Shown piece by piece: positions 62,743-64,000 of a stretch of DNA of 64,000 bases. Location of the stretch: positions 4,568,241 to 4,632,240 of the forward strand of contig NW_002060948.1 in NCBI RefSeq assembly GCF_000150275.1. Reading direction: 5' to 3'. Position 1 is the first letter of the stretch. Each line of letters opens with the position of its first letter. The DNA comes from Trichoplax adhaerens (Eukaryota > Placozoa > Uniplacotomia > Trichoplacea > Trichoplacidae). The translations under genes and the position numbers were made by a program. The notes under the pieces are model-generated. The model made no database searches and was not told the origin of the DNA. It saw only the letters and a list, made by a program, of their open reading frames with translations.

Positions 62743-64000
62743 TGTTAATTATTACGTTACTACCAATTCCCAAAAGTCTTGCAACGCGTTAGACCGCATT
62801 AATTGCAAACCTTGAGGATTAATCTTTTAGCACTAATTTTTTCCTTTATAATTCTATGCGGCAACGGATATTTAGTCTTTTAATTAAAAACTTTCAAGAT
62901 GGCGTTTGTCAGAGTTTACTATTAAGTATTTTTATTAAAAAGTGAGCGCTCTAATGTATAGAAAGGGCTAAACTTTGGCATAGCCAATGATAACTCATTC
63001 TTCGATAGCACCACGCGCCTGGATTGCAAAGTCCATCTTCAATTAAAGAATTTGTTTATAAGAAGTTTGGAATATCTCAGCATGAATTGGTGACGCTATT
63101 ATTCATGACCTTACATGGCTATTAAATTTGACATTTAAGTATTAATATACTAATTACTTACCTTAGTTTTGTTGGTATTCTATGCTTTATTATGGTGAAA
63201 AATATGGCATGAACACTGGTAATGATCACTTGGAATTTATTACTACGTAGGAAAATAATAAAACGAATTGTACAGTACAAGTATGATATAATTTCTTATT
63301 GATGAATGTTGTTGATTAAAATAACAGTCTACGGAGGATCATACATTTTAATGAGTTAAATATTGACGCCTACGGTATCAAGTAAGGTATGCATAGAATT
63401 TAGCTTCCGCTGCACTTAATGTAAGAACACTAAAATATTTCATGGTGAGACTGTATAATGGACTGCAATAATCCGACAATAAATTAGCGTAAGCTTCTAT
63501 AGAAATTTGATTACGCATCGATAATTTTTAATCAATCATTTTATAAGAGCTCAAGTTCCTTTCACGGATAGCATTTAAAGAATAAAATGTAAATACTTTT
63601 TACTTGAGGAGTTAGCTGATTGATAAAATTGAGAAAAAATTTGGGTTTGTTGTACTTTAAAATAAATACATAAAGAATTGTAGAAGGTCTTCCGATATTT
63701 TTTAGCTTTAATACGAAAATTCATATTTTGATATTACGTTATTATGAATTAAAGACATTTAATAATAATAACTATCATTAATATTTCGTAAACCAAATCA
63801 GTTTTTCAACTACAAGATGGATGCGGATAGTTTTAAATTTCTCTTACCGAGTCTCATCGAACTTTGATAATAACTCTAGATTCTGTATGCATCTTTAAGT
63901 ATTTAAAACCGCTACTGAATGCCTACCTACATACAAGTACGCCTTGCATATATATTTTATCGTTTCGTTTTGAAGCAATCCCCTAAATTTATAGGTTCAG
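62743..64000. other. Presumed 5' flank of the perlecan-like gene
   Basis: No exon seen. This should hold the promoter and 5' UTR of the minus-strand gene. A TATA-like motif at 62843-62850 is the only candidate element I can name. An untranslated first exon further upstream cannot be excluded. Confidence 0.5.
62843..62850 (-). promoter_or_regulatory. Candidate TATA-like element upstream of the perlecan-like gene
   Basis: Minus strand TATAAAGG about 100 bases upstream of the ATG at 62742, which would put transcription start roughly 70 bases before the ATG. In DNA this AT-rich such matches are frequent; treat as weak. Confidence 0.2.

Overview
The window looks like an AT-rich invertebrate animal genome scaffold. 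The evidence is short GT-AG introns, one-domain-per-exon coding sequence, an assembly gap of 50 Ns and retroelement relics. It is dominated by one very large gene on the minus strand. Reading exons and splice sites by eye, I can follow that gene from a signal-peptide ATG at 62742 to a stop codon at 26526. The product is a perlecan-type basement-membrane proteoglycan core protein (HSPG2 / trol / unc-52 family). About 95 exons sum to 17,151 coding bases, a multiple of three, for a protein of about 5,700 residues. The family is restricted to animals. The species cannot be fixed from this window; a non-bilaterian or other AT-rich invertebrate would fit.

Domain order, 5' to 3' on the minus strand: signal peptide; short acidic Tyr/Ser segment; SEA domain; three LDL-receptor class A repeats; one Ig domain; four repeated modules of laminin IV-A (L4) plus laminin-EGF (LE) domains (59.8-47.1 kb); an unbroken array of 37 Ig domains, one exon each (46.95-29.5 kb); laminin G - EGF - EGF (28.6-27.7 kb); and a terminal laminin G domain in six small exons (27.6-26.5 kb). 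In vertebrate perlecan the SEA and LDLa region anchors glycosaminoglycan and binds ligands, the L4/LE and Ig regions form the long rod, and the C-terminal LamG domains bind dystroglycan, integrin and other matrix partners. The same layout here suggests the same structural role.

Downstream of the stop lies a zone of duplicated C-terminal pieces on the same strand. A partial paralog at 13.2-10.5 kb has three Ig domains, LamG-EGF-EGF, and the first two exons of a second LamG with exon lengths identical to the main gene. A decayed tandem copy of the LamG/EGF end sits at 20.3-18.2 kb, with a frameshift and lost cysteines. A further EGF cluster lies at 22.7-22.0 kb. A block of about 3 kb (17.3-20.3 kb) is a diverged copy of 25.3-28.2 kb and contains a roughly 0.75 kb core that is nearly identical.

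The left end (0-10.5 kb) has no recognisable host gene. It holds two degenerate LTR-retrotransposon 5' ends near 3.5-4.5 kb and 8.6-9.3 kb, each with a TATA motif and the start of a gag-like reading frame. The right end (62.75-64 kb) is the presumed promoter side. No RNA genes or CRISPR arrays were seen. Exon ends were read by eye and may be off by a base or two.
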